From: Paracoccus sp. DMF-8
GTDB lineage: Bacteria; Pseudomonadota; Alphaproteobacteria; Rhodobacterales; Rhodobacteraceae
Length of the DNA: 64,000 bases
Assembly (NCBI RefSeq): GCF_029309835.1
Contig: NZ_JARJHL010000017.1
Coordinates: 124,001-188,000 of the forward strand
Direction of reading: 5' to 3'
Within the stretch, counting starts at the first letter, position 1, and each line of letters starts with the position of its first letter. The position numbers and the translations under genes are program-made. Below, in pieces: positions 1 to 9,588 of the stretch. The notes beneath the pieces were generated by a model. The model had not been told where the DNA came from, searched no databases, and worked only from the letters and a program-made list of their open reading frames with translations.

Positions 1-778
1 CCAGCTTTTCCTGATCCAGCATATACAGCAGCACGCCGGGGTCGATCTGGCCGCAGCGCGTGCCCATCGGCAGCCCGTCCAGCGCCGAAAACCCCATCGA
101 GGAGGCGACCGAACGCCCCCGGTGGATCGCGCACATCGACGCACCATTGCCCAGATGCGCCACCACCACCCGACCGGCCATCAGATGCGGCGCGATGCGT
201 TCCAGCTCTCCGGTCACATAATCATAGGACAGCCCGTGGAAACCGTAGCGGCGCACGCCCTTTTCGTAATAGCGGAAGGGGATGGCAAAGGTATCGTTCA
301 CAAAGGGCTGGCCGCGATGAAAGGCCGTGTCGAAACAGGCGACCTGCGGCACCCCCGGAAAGGCCGCCATGGCCGCCCGGATGCCCGCGATGTTATGCGG
401 CTGATGCAAGGGCGCGAATGACGACAGTTGCCCAAGCCGGTCCAGCACCTCATCGGTGACCAGAACCGGGTCGGTGAAATCCGGGCCGCCGTGGACGACG
501 CGGTGGCCGACGGCGGCCAGTTCCAGCCCCGGATGGGCGGCCTTGATCGTGGCGATGATCGCGGCCAGCGCGCCTGCGTGGCTGGTCAGGTCACCCGGCG
601 CGACGGCCAGCGGCTGGTCCTGCGCATCCTGCAGCGCCAGTTCGCCCTCTGGCCCGATGCGCTCGGCACGGCCGGTAATCAGCGGATCGTCCCCTTCGGT
701 CGGAAACAGCGCGACCTTGAGCGAGGACGACCCCGCATTCAGCGTCAGAAAACCGCTGCTGTGGTCGATATCCTTCAT
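1..778 (-). CDS. ackA: Acetate kinase, C-terminus beyond the window edge
   Basis: Interconverts acetyl phosphate + ADP and acetate + ATP in the cytoplasm. The reading frame starts at 778 and runs off the left edge, so about 259 of the usual ~400 residues are present. The N-terminus carries the ASKHA phosphate-binding signature LNAGSSSLK near residue 13, followed by the kinase motifs GHRVVHGG, FDTAFH, RYGFHGLSY and HLGNGAS in the expected order. Its start overlaps the end of the upstream phosphotransacetylase by four bases, so the two are co-transcribed. It is the last visible gene of the minus-strand fabI-DUF3141-pta-ackA run. The family assignment is secure; butyrate or propionate kinase is possible, but the motifs and context favour acetate. 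Confidence 0.95.
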   Translation of the reverse strand, partial: MKDIDHSSGFLTLNAGSSSLKVALFPTEGDDPLITGRAERIGPEGELALQDAQDQPLAVAPGDLTSHAGALAAIIATIKAAHPGLELAAVGHRVVHGGPDFTDPVLVTDEVLDRLGQLSSFAPLHQPHNIAGIRAAMAAFPGVPQVACFDTAFHRGQPFVNDTFAIPFRYYEKGVRRYGFHGLSYDYVTGELERIAPHLMAGRVVVAHLGNGASMCAIHRGRSVASSMGFSALDGLPMGTRCGQIDPGVLLYMLDQEKL

Positions 779-2156
779 ACCCGTCCCTCCTGATGGGCGT
801 GGTGCAGGGCCGCGACGGCGCAGGATGCCAGCCGCGACATCGGACTGTCGGAGCGCGAATTCAGGATGACCGGCACCCGCGCGCCCGGGACCAGCCCGGC
901 GCCTTCGGCATGGCTGACAAAGGACAGTTGCTTGGCCAGCATATTGCCCGCGTCGATCCCCGGCACGACAAGGATATTCGCGTGACCCGCGACACCGCCC
1001 TTGATGCCCTTGGTCCGCGCAGCGCCGATATCGACGGCATTGTCCATGGCCAGCGGCCCATCGACCAGCCCGCCCGAAATCTGGCCACGATCCGCCATTT
1101 TCGACAGCAGGGCCGCGTCGATCGACGACTGGATCGCCGGGTTCACGGTTTCGACCGCCGACAGGATGCCCGCGCGCGGCTGCATCCCCAGGGCAAGGGC
1201 CAGATCAATGGCGTTTTGCGTGATATCGACCTTGGTGGGCAGGTCGGGCGCGATATTGATCGCGGCATCGGTGACCATGACGGGCTCGTCCCGGCCCGGC
1301 ACATCCATCACGAAAACATGGGTAAAGCGCCGCCCGACGCGCAGCCCGTGCGCCTTGTCCAGCATGGGTTTCAGCAGGTCGTCTGTGTGCAGGTGCCCCT
1401 TCATCACCGCGCCCGCGCGGCCCTCATGGACCAGACGGCAGGCCATCGCGGCAGCCGCCTGATCGCCCACGATGTCAATGATTTCAAAGCCCGAAAGATC
1501 GGCGGCGACGCTTTCGCCCGCCGTCAGGATCGCGGCGCGGTCGCCGATCAGGATCGGGGTGATGACGCCTTCGCGGGCGGCCAGAACCGCGCCGCCAAGC
1601 GCGTTCGGATCATCGGGACAGACCACCGCCACGGGCAGCGGCGGCAGGGCGCCGGCGCGTTCGACCAGCGCCTGAAAATGGCGGTGGCGCTGCACGACCA
1701 GCCCCGGAATCTCGATATCGCTGCGGTCGATTTTCTGTGTCGGCGCAATGACTTCGGCGGTTCCGGTCAGGATCACCGCCTGATCGGCCGGTCGCGTCAC
1801 GCGGGTTTCCAGTGTGACGATGCCATCATCGCGCTTGTCCAGCACGCGGACATGACACAGCAGTTCTTCGCCCGCATGGGCACGGTCCTGAAAGTCGATG
1901 ACCTGCTTGCGATACAGCGTCCCCGGCCCCGGCAAGAGCGTCCCCAGAACCGCCGAGATCATCGAGGCGACGAACATCCCCGGCGCGACATTTTCCGGCA
2001 CGCCATCGCCATCGACATCATTGCCCGGCAGGTGCATCGGGTTGGAATTCCCCGATGCGGCGGCAAAGACATACAGATCATCGGGCGTGATCAGACGGCT
2101 GAGTTCGGCGGTTTCCCCGGCTGAAGCTCGGTCAGGGTTCGGTTGACCAGACGCAT
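775..2156 (-). pseudogene. MaoC-like hydratase / phosphate acetyltransferase fusion, frameshifted near its start
   Basis: Bifunctional protein of about 460 residues: an N-terminal MaoC (hot-dog) domain related to (R)-enoyl-CoA hydratases, then a C-terminal PTA_PTB acyltransferase that moves acyl groups between CoA and phosphate. The MaoC part is recognisable from the ITPDDLYVFAAASGNSNPMH segment onward. PTA features include the KGHLHTD and VTDAAINIAPD stretches and a C-terminal VILNSRSD. The ATG at 2156 begins MRLVNRTLTELQPG, but one G is missing in the run at 2115-2118, which shifts the frame and hits a stop after 21 codons; the rest is open to 775. Start and stop are tightly coupled to the DUF3141 gene above and ackA below. 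A sequencing indel is the likeliest cause. Confidence 0.85.
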
Positions 2157-2157
2157 C

Positions 2158-4633
2158 CTAGGCCTCGCTTTCCGGGGTTGCGGCCGCGCGCGTGGTGCGG
2201 GCGCGGGATGTGCCGGCGGCCATGGTGTTTTGCGGCTGCGGGGTGTCGTCCAGCGGGTCGTGGTCGATGTCGCCCGTGAAACGCGGCTGGCCCAGAACCT
2301 CGTGGAAACGCTGCAAAAGCTGCATCGTTTCTGGCGACATCTCATCGGCGTTACCGGGGATATAGCGCACGACGCGCAGCGCCAGTTCGCGGTCCGCCGC
2401 ATCGGGCAGCAAAAGCGGCAGGGCTTCGATCGCGCGCTGCGGTTCATAGGCCACGATCAGGGTCTGTTCGTGAATAATCAGGGCGCGATGTTCGGCGCCA
2501 AGCGATTTGAACGGCTCGTCCTGCGTCAGCACCCTGGACGACCGTTCCAGCCGGTCGCGGCGCACCCCCTTGCGGTTTTCGGCCAGCAGAACCAGCATGC
2601 GGATCACCGCCTCGGCAAAGCCGCCGCGTTCGATATTGTGCAAGGCGGCGGCGACTTCGGGCAGGCTGCGCAGCTCATCAGTGCTTTTCAGGGTGCGATG
2701 CGCCTCGTGGGTGCGGCCGAATGCGCGCGCCAGTGGCGTGGCCCACAGCCCGTAAAAGGCCAGCTCATACATCATGTCGCGGGTGTCGCGGCACAGGTCG
2801 ATGGCCTGCTCGACACTGTCCACCCATAGCTGTTCCGCCGCCAGGAACGGGTTGTCCGGTGACGCTTTGGCGCGCGTGTCGCGCAGCTTTTCGGCCACCT
2901 CGGCAACCTGCGCCATGACCGGGTTACGCGACGAGGCCAGCGCCCGCTCGACCCGTTTCGGATGCAGCGCGCGCGACAGTTCCGCCGTGGTTTCCGTGAC
3001 CGCCGCCTGCACGAAGGGCCGCACCACCGCGTCATAGATCTGGGCCTGAACCTCGGAGGTGCGGGCAACGGCCGCAAAGGGGCGTTCGTCGTCATGGCCG
3101 TCATCCAGCGCGCGGATATCGTCCATGCCGTGTTCGGCGAAACTGACGGTAAAGATCTTTTTGCCGTCGCGTTCCTCGATATCCTCGATGCGCATTTCAT
3201 AAAGGCCGGGGGCCAGCGCCTCGATGGTTTCCAGCGTCGAGGCGACCTCGGCATGTTCCTTGCGCGCGATCTGAGAGGACACGAAAATCCCCAGATGGCC
3301 GACCTGATCATGGACCATATAGACGATGCGCTGGCCGCGGATGCGGATTTCCTGCACATCGGCATAGGTTTCCACGATCCAGTTCAGCGCCTGCTGCGGC
3401 GGCGTGATATTGTCGCCGTGGCTGGCGAAAACGATGATCGGCGCGCGGATCGCCTTCAGATCGACCGGGCGGCCGGGTTCGATGCGCGCCTCGTTCTTGG
3501 CCAGACGGTTGCCGACGAAAAGCTGTTCGACGATCCAGCGGATTTCCGGCTCGGTCAGCATGAAAAAGCCGCCCCACCATTTTTCGAATTCCAGAAAGCT
3601 CTTGTCGCCCTTGTCGATGTCGCGGAACAGATCGGTGTATTTGCGGAAAAGCGTGCGGCCGGGGTTCAGCGCCTCGAAATTCATCACCAGATTGGCGCCG
3701 TCAAAGATGCCGCCGCCCAGATCGGACAGGAACATCGGAACCCATGTCCCGCCCAGCAGGCCCGCATTGTAGCGCATCGGGTTTTCGCCGACCTTGCCCG
3801 CCCGGGGCGCGACCGGGGCGCCGTTGACGACGATGGGGCCGGTCAGATCGGGGTTCATCGCGGCCAGCAGCAAGGTGGCCCAGCCCCCCTGACAATTGCC
3901 GGTGATGACCGGGTTCGGCGCCGCCGGATGGCGCCGCATCACCTCGCGGACAAAGGCGGCTTCGGCGCGGGTGACATAGGCCAGATATTGCCCCGGTTCG
4001 GGGCGCGCGCGAAAGGCGACGAAATAGACCGGATGGCCCGCCCGCAGCGCGACACCGACCTGACTGTCGGTCTTGAAGCCGCCGATACCGGGGCCATGGC
4101 CCGCGCGCGGGGTCGATGATGATGTAGGGCGCACTGGTGTCGTCGATCACCACGCCTTCGGGCGGCAGGATCCGCAGCAGCATGTAATTGCAGGGATAAA
4201 GCATATCCTTGCCATCCATGACCACCTCGTAGTCATAGATCAGCACGGGCGGGCAATCCGCCGCCTCATGTTCCAGAAAGATATCGCCGCGCTTGCGCAG
4301 GGTATCGGCGGTCAGGATGGCGCGTTCCGCCGCATCGCGCTGATATTCGACCAGCGCCGCGAAAACCCCGCCCTGCGCCGGTAGATCGCGCAGACGGCCC
4401 AGCAGGTCCGAACCCTGCCGCATCAGATCGCGGGTGCGGCTGGAATGGTTTTCCATGATGCGGTGTTCGTGTTTCGCCGCCGCTGTGGTCCTGATGTCCG
4501 CCGCGCCCGAAATGGCGCCGATTTCGCCCCGCGCGCGGGACATATGGGCTTGCAGGATGTCGATTGCATCCTCTTGCGGACGCAGGACGCTGCCCTGCTG
4601 GCGCGGGTCCAGAATTTCAAACAGGTTTGCCAT
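2158..4633 (-). pseudogene. DUF3141 family protein (PhaC-like alpha/beta hydrolase), one frameshift
   Basis: Large cytoplasmic protein (about 825 residues once repaired) of the DUF3141 family, which has a PHA-synthase-like alpha/beta-hydrolase core. The nucleophile-elbow-like GNCQGGW lies in the middle, and the later FASHGDNITPPQQ stretch resembles the acid/His region of PhaC-type enzymes. The N-terminus (MANLFEILDP...) and the rest are in different frames because one C is extra in the run read from 4109-4112, between YIIIDP and RAGHGPG. It sits in a row with fabI above and maoC-pta below. The biochemical role of the family is not established; the context suggests acyl-CoA or acyl-phosphate handling (inference). 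Confidence 0.8.
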
Positions 4634-5409
4634 GGTTTGATCCCTCGGGCAGTAATCGAAAAGCCGCCGTCGATGTCATGGACACCGCCGGTCAGGTTGC
4701 GCGCCGCGTCCGAGGCCAGAAAGGCGGCCATCGCCCCCACGTCCTCGATCGTGGCAAGCTGGTGGGTTGGCGCGCGCTGCGCCGCAGTATCCAGCAATTC
4801 ATCGAAATGGTCGATCCCCGAAGCCGCGCGGGTAGCCAGAGGTCCCGGCGACAGGGCGTGAACGCGGATGCCCTTTTCGCCCAGTTCGGCGGCGGCATAG
4901 CGGGTCGCGCTTTCCAGCGCGGCCTTGACCGGGCCCATGATGTTGTAGTGCCGCACGACCCGTTCGGACCCGAAAAACGACACCGACAGGCAGCAACCGC
5001 CACGATCCATCAGCGGCTCTGCCTGCTGGATCATGCGCAGAAAGGAATGGACCGAGATATCCATCGCCAGCGCAAAGCCGTCGCTGCTGCTGTCGACGAC
5101 GCGGCCATGCAGATCGGCCCGGGGGGCAAAGGCGATGGAATGCAGCAACCCGTCCATGCGCCCCCAACGCCCTGAAATTTTGTCGAAAACCGCCTTGATC
5201 TGCACGGGGTCCGCGACATCCATCGGCAACAGGATTTCGGCGCCCAGTTCTTCGCCCAGGGGGCGGACATGGGGTTCGGCCTTGCCGTTGGCCCATGTGA
5301 TCGCCAGATCGGCACCCTGCGCGCGAAAGGCCCGCGCACAGCCCCAGGCGATCAGATCGCGGTTGGCGATACCTGCGACAAGGATCTTGTGACCAGCCAG
5401 AGAAAACAC
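4423..5409 (-). CDS. fabI: Enoyl-ACP reductase, FabI type, with apparent read-through tail
   Basis: NADH-dependent enoyl-ACP reductase of fatty-acid elongation. It has the FabI cofactor region (VAGIANRDLIAWG), an LLHSIAFAP stretch and the FabI-type active site Y155-x6-K162 within YNIMGPVKAALE. The normal family end (GGVHDIDGGFSITA) is reached at residue ~253, where a TGA would be expected. Here codon 4647-4645 reads CGA, so the frame continues about 75 residues in an arginine-rich tail antisense in character and overlapping the DUF3141 N-terminus in another frame. The intended gene is therefore probably 4645-5409 (254 residues). Co-directional with DUF3141, maoC-pta and ackA; it may be a specialised second FabI rather than the main one. 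Confidence 0.88.
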   Translation of the reverse strand: MFSLAGHKILVAGIANRDLIAWGCARAFRAQGADLAITWANGKAEPHVRPLGEELGAEILLPMDVADPVQIKAVFDKISGRWGRMDGLLHSIAFAPRADLHGRVVDSSSDGFALAMDISVHSFLRMIQQAEPLMDRGGCCLSVSFFGSERVVRHYNIMGPVKAALESATRYAAAELGEKGIRVHALSPGPLATRAASGIDHFDELLDTAAQRAPTHQLATIEDVGAMAAFLASDAARNLTGGVHDIDGGFSITARGIKPWQTCLKFWTRASRAASCVRKRMQSTSCKPICPARGAKSAPFRARRTSGPQRRRNTNTASWKTIPAAPAI

Positions 5410-5553
5410 GACTCACCTCACCAACTCTTGCCCCCCGAATCTAGGCGTGGACATGAGACGTTAGGATGACGTTTCAGAAAACGACTGCTGAATTTTTCTG
5501 CGATGCAGCGACGAATGGCAAGGAGGCGCCGAACCGGGCAGAAGGCCGCAGCC

Positions 5554-6252
5554 CTAGCGTTTCAGGATCGAGACGATATCCAGCGTCACCCGTTCGCGCG
5601 CGCCCAGATCAAGGCTGTTCTGGATATGCTGCAAATGGTCGTGCATCAGCCGCGCCGCGCCATCGGCATCGCGGCTGCGGATCGCGTCGATGATGCGGGC
5701 GTGGTCGTGGTCGCGGCAATCGGTCATGTCCTGCGCACCATAAAGGCTGATGATCAGCGAGGTCCGGGTGATCAGTTCGCGCATCATCTTGTGCATGACC
5801 GAATTGCCCGCGACCTGCGCCAGCAGCCCGTGGAACTGGCCCGACAGGCAGATCGCCTCGCGGCGCTTGTTGTCGTGATGGGCCTGATGTTCGCGTTCGA
5901 CATGATCGGCCAACCGGGCCAGATCATCGTCGCTGGCCCGCGTCACGGCCAGCCGGGTGATGATCGGCTCCAGCATCAGCCGTGCCTCGAACACCTCATG
6001 CGCCTGTTCGGCACTGGGGCTGGCGACATAGGCGCCGCGGTTGGTGTGCAGATCGACGATCTGCTGGCTGGCCAGCAGCAGCAGCACCCGCCGGATCCGC
6101 ATGCGGCCGACGCCGAACGCCTCGCACAGGGCTGATTCGGACAGCTTGGTTCCGGGCGGCAGACGCTGTTCCACGACTGCCTCGAAAATGTGCTCGACGA
6201 TCTCTTCTTCATCAATTTCGACGGTTTCGTCCTGGGCACTTGCTAGGGTCAT
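5554..6252 (-). CDS. GntR/FCD family transcriptional regulator
   Basis: DNA-binding repressor of about 232 residues: an N-terminal winged helix (EIVEHIFEAVVEQRLPPGTKLSE...ALCEAFGVGRMRIRRVL) and a C-terminal all-helical FCD ligand domain. I chose the ATG at 6252 because the upstream extension has no family similarity. It is divergent from the ABC-import operon starting at 6467, and a perfect 24-bp palindrome of TTGT/ACAA type lies between them. By family precedent it should respond to a small organic acid or amino-acid-like ligand and control that operon (inference). Confidence 0.88.
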   Translation of the reverse strand: MTLASAQDETVEIDEEEIVEHIFEAVVEQRLPPGTKLSESALCEAFGVGRMRIRRVLLLLASQQIVDLHTNRGAYVASPSAEQAHEVFEARLMLEPIITRLAVTRASDDDLARLADHVEREHQAHHDNKRREAICLSGQFHGLLAQVAGNSVMHKMMRELITRTSLIISLYGAQDMTDCRDHDHARIIDAIRSRDADGAARLMHDHLQHIQNSLDLGARERVTLDIVSILKR

Positions 6253-6337
6253 CGACGGCTTTTTTCCCGAAAATACGCTGAACTCATCGAAAAATAGGGC
6301 TCTGCTGGTCTTACAACAAGAATTTTGCGCAGGCCAG

Positions 6338-6361
6338 ATTGTCAACAAAATTGTTGACAAT
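6338..6361. promoter_or_regulatory. Perfect palindrome, probable GntR operator
   Basis: Two 11-base arms, ATTGTCAACAA and TTGTTGACAAT, flank a 2-base AA spacer. It lies in the divergent region between the GntR/FCD gene and the transporter operon. A related half-site (CTTGTTAAC) follows immediately. GntR/FCD operators commonly contain TTGT...ACAA, so this is the best operator candidate. Confidence 0.7.
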
Positions 6362-6466
6362 CTTGTTAACAGGTTCACGATCAGGATTGTCGAATGTTGC
6401 CATCAGGCATCCACAAACGAACAGATCTGCCCCGCCGGATTCGTCATTCACAGGGAGAACGACCAG

Positions 6467-7653
6467 ATGCTACGCCGCAATTTCCTGAGAACCGTCGCCT
6501 TGGCGACGATCACCGGCCTTGCCGCCGCGCCGATGGCGATGGCCGAAAACGCGAAACTCAAGATCGGCTTTGTCGGCGTGACCTCGGGTCCGGCGGCGGC
6601 TCGGGCATTTCCAACCAGCGCTCGATGGAGGCGCGGGCCGCATGGCTGAACGAACTGGGCGGCGTCCAGATCGGCGACACCACCTATGACATCCAGATCG
6701 TCGCCTTTGACGACCAGAAAGACCCCAAGCGCGCCATCGCGGGCATGGAACGCATGGCGCAAGAGGGCGTGCATTACGTCGTCGGCCCGAATGTCGATGA
6801 CGGCGCGGCGGCGGTGCGTCCGGTCGCCGAACAGCAGGGCATCATGTATTTCCCCTATTCCTTCCCCAAGGAACTGTTTTCCCCGCCCGCCTCCAACGCC
6901 ATTCTGGGCATGGTCGCCAATTATCAATCCGGCCCCGCGATCTATGCCTACCTGAAGGAAAACAAGGGCGTGCAAAAGGTGGCCTTTGTCGCCGCCAATG
7001 AATCCGACCCGCTCAGCCAGCGCGATTCCGGGGTCGAGGCCGCCAAGGCTCTGGGCCTTGAGGTCGTCTCGGACAAGGTGACCTATCAGGTCGACACCAC
7101 CGATTTTTCGCCCGTGCTGCTGCCGGTCCTGCAGTCCCGCCCCGACCTGCTGGTGCTGTCGGGCGTGTCGCCCGCCAATGCGCCGCAACTGATCCGTTCC
7201 GCCCGCGAACTGGGGTATGAGGGGCTGATTTCGACCGAAACCGGGCAGGATGCCAGCGTTCTGGCCGAAGGCGCGGGCGAATTGGCCAATGGCTTCATCT
7301 CGGTCGGCGGTGCATCGACCCCGGAACTGGCCAGCGACACGATGCGCGAATTCGTGGACCGCTACACCAAGATGTTCGGCGAATATAACGACGAGTCGAA
7401 CACCAAGGTCTATGCGCTGGAATATATCATCGAGACGCTGAAGGCGAACCCGGCCGCCCTGACCGATGTCGAGGAATACAAGAAGACCATCGACACATTC
7501 GAGGCCCCGAACCCCTTCATGGTCGGCGATGCCAAGCTGCGTTACGTCGGCAGATCCTCTTTCGGGCAAAAGCGTCAGGTCTCGGTGCCGCTGGTCGTGA
7601 CCGAATACAAGGATGGCGCGTTCGAGACGCTGTTCGTCGCCGAAGTCGACTGA
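6467..7653 (+). pseudogene. Branched-chain-type ABC importer, substrate-binding protein, frameshifted
   Basis: Periplasmic type-1 solute-binding protein of the LivJ/LivK/UrtA class, about 395 residues. The N-terminus MLRRNFLRTVALATITGLAAAPMAMA is a Sec or Tat-like signal peptide. After GVTSG near residue 40 one base is missing (around 6585-6590) and the frame resumes as SGGGSGISNQRSMEARAAW, continuing intact through GPNVDDGAAAVRP and TETGQDASV to the end. It is the first gene of a five-component importer (7708-11094) and is followed by a racemase gene, so the ligand is likely an amino-acid or hydantoin/ureide-like compound (inference). The break lies in a GGC-rich stretch, consistent with a sequencing indel. 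Confidence 0.85.
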
Positions 7654-7663
7654 CACCCCGAAA

Positions 7664-7686
7664 CGGGGCCGGCCTGACCGGCCCCG
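7664..7686 (+). terminator. GC hairpin between binding-protein and permease genes
   Basis: A 9-bp stem CGGGGCCGG / CCGGCCCCG with loop CCTGA, with no U-tract. Just after the binding-protein stop, it probably acts as an attenuator or mRNA-stabilising hairpin that keeps binding-protein mRNA in excess, as is common in ABC-import operons (inference). Confidence 0.55.
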
Positions 7687-7707
7687 CACATCAAACCAGA
7701 GGGTGAC

Positions 7708-8577
7708 ATGGAACAAATCCTGGCAAACGGCCTGTATCTGGGCGCGCAATACGCCCTGATCGCATTGGGCCTGACACTGATCTTTTCGCTGATGAACGTG
7801 CTGAACTTTGCGCATGGGCAGATGTATGTCTTTAGCGGGTTCGTCTGTTACACGGTCGTCGTCCAGCTTGGGCTGCCGTTCATCGTCGGGCTGGTCGTCG
7901 CGGCGGTCGTGCTGGCCGTGATGGGCGGGCTGATCGAGAAATTTCTGTTCCGGCCCGTCATCAGACGGTCGAAACGCGATGAATCGACGATGCTGCTGGC
8001 GGCGGGGATCGCTTTCTTTCTGGATGCGCTGATCCTGCTGCTGTTCGGCGAAAAGCAGCGCGGCATCCCCAAGGTCGTCAATGGCGTCTTCAACTGGGAT
8101 TTCCGGCTGATCATGCCCTATGACCGCATCCTGATCTGCGTTCTGGCGATTGCGATCATCGTGTCCTTCATCCTCTTCATGCAATATTCCAAGGCGGGCC
8201 GCGCGATGCGGGCCCTGGCGCAGGACCGCATGGCCGCGCAGCTGATGGGCGTCGATGTCGACCGCTATTCGATGATCGGCTTTGCCATGGGCGCGATGCT
8301 GGCGGGGTTGGTCGGCGCGCTCTTGGTGTCGATCACCGGCGTCAATCTGGGCATGGGCGGCCCGACCTCGATCAAGGCGTTTCTGATGATCATGATCGGC
8401 GGCGCCGGCGTGATTTCGGGTGCCATCATCGGCGGCTTTATTCTGGGCATGATGGAAAGCGTCGGCCTGTCGGTGCTGTCGTCCTATGGCGATGTCACCT
8501 ATCTGCTGATCTTTGCCAGCCTGATGATCTTCCTTGCCATCCGGCCGCAGGGCCTGATGGGCAAACCCTGGGGCTGA
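7708..8577 (+). CDS. Branched-chain amino acid-type ABC permease, LivH family
   Basis: Inner-membrane permease of 289 residues with about eight hydrophobic segments. It starts MEQILANGLYLGAQYALIALGLTL and contains the LivH-type NFAHGQMY motif and the cytoplasmic coupling segment GRAMRALAQDRMAAQLMGVDVDR. RBS GAGGGTGAC precedes the ATG. It pairs with LivM (starting 3 bases after its stop) to form the transmembrane channel for the importer headed by the binding protein at 6467. Confidence 0.92.
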   Translation: MEQILANGLYLGAQYALIALGLTLIFSLMNVLNFAHGQMYVFSGFVCYTVVVQLGLPFIVGLVVAAVVLAVMGGLIEKFLFRPVIRRSKRDESTMLLAAGIAFFLDALILLLFGEKQRGIPKVVNGVFNWDFRLIMPYDRILICVLAIAIIVSFILFMQYSKAGRAMRALAQDRMAAQLMGVDVDRYSMIGFAMGAMLAGLVGALLVSITGVNLGMGGPTSIKAFLMIMIGGAGVISGAIIGGFILGMMESVGLSVLSSYGDVTYLLIFASLMIFLAIRPQGLMGKPWG

Positions 8578-8580
8578 TCC

Positions 8581-9588
8581 ATGAACACGAACACTGAAAC
8601 CATGGCTGCCAAGGGCAGCGTGACGGCGCGCATCCTGGGCATGGCTGCCTTTCTGGCGCTGGTCTTTGTCGCGGTGCCGATGTTCATCGCCGCGACCGGC
8701 CGGTCGGATTTCTATTATACGCTGACCTCGGTCGCGCTGCTGGCGATCGGTGCGGCAGGGGTCTGGCTGACCTTTTACATCGGCCGCATCAACATCGGTC
8801 AGGGCGCCTATGCGCTGATGGGGGGTTATGTTTCCGCCATCCTGATCACACAGGCCGGCGTCAGTTTCTGGCTGACCCTGCCGCTGGCGGGCATCTTCTG
8901 CGCGGTGATTTCGGTGCTGATCGGCCTGCCCATCCTGCGGCTGCGCGGCGTCTATTTCGCCATGGTCACGCTGGTTCTGACCGAGGTCGCCCGCCTGACC
9001 GCGCTGGCCCTGCCGATCACCAACGGCGCCAAGGGCATCACCTCGATCCCGCTGCCGGGCGAGCTGTCGGTCCTGGGCATCACCCTGATCCCCGATTTCT
9101 CGACGCTGCAAAACCCGCGCCAGGCCTTTTACATGGTCGCCGTCGCCCTGATGGTGCTGGTCTATCTGGTCCTGTGGCGCATCGTGAACACGCGGCTTGG
9201 CCACCTGTGCCGCTCGCTTCAGCAAAACGAGGAACTCTCGGCGTCCATCGGCGTCAACACCACCTGGCTGCGCATCCTGGCCTATGCGATCTCCAGCTTT
9301 TTCGGCGGGGTTGCGGGGGCGATGTTCGTCTCGATCTCGCAGTCGATCTATCCGTCGTCCTTCGTGGTGCAAGATAGCGTGAACTTCGTGCTGTACTGCT
9401 TCCTTGGGGGCTTGGGTTATGTGTTCGGGCCGATGCTGGGCACCTTGCTGCTGTATTTCGGTTGGGACCTTCTGTCGGTCTTCAAGCAATACCAGCTGCT
9501 GATCTATTCGGGGTCGATGATCGCCCTGATGCTGATCCTGCCCAACGGCATTCTCAGCCTGCTTGACAAGAAGGAGGGCGGCAAATGA
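8581..9588 (+). CDS. Branched-chain amino acid-type ABC permease, LivM family
   Basis: Second inner-membrane permease, 335 residues, about ten hydrophobic helices, with the LivM GRINIGQGAYALMGGY motif and the coupling segment HLCRSLQQNEELSASIGVN. Its stop overlaps the start of the ATPase gene by four bases, so it is translationally coupled. Confidence 0.92.
   Translation: MNTNTETMAAKGSVTARILGMAAFLALVFVAVPMFIAATGRSDFYYTLTSVALLAIGAAGVWLTFYIGRINIGQGAYALMGGYVSAILITQAGVSFWLTLPLAGIFCAVISVLIGLPILRLRGVYFAMVTLVLTEVARLTALALPITNGAKGITSIPLPGELSVLGITLIPDFSTLQNPRQAFYMVAVALMVLVYLVLWRIVNTRLGHLCRSLQQNEELSASIGVNTTWLRILAYAISSFFGGVAGAMFVSISQSIYPSSFVVQDSVNFVLYCFLGGLGYVFGPMLGTLLLYFGWDLLSVFKQYQLLIYSGSMIALMLILPNGILSLLDKKEGGK

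Noticed and set aside
6448..9489. 1013-codon open frame on the minus strand
   Set aside because: It is antisense to the binding-protein and permease genes; its His/Asp/Arg/Gln-rich composition is a GC-rich shadow of real coding frames.
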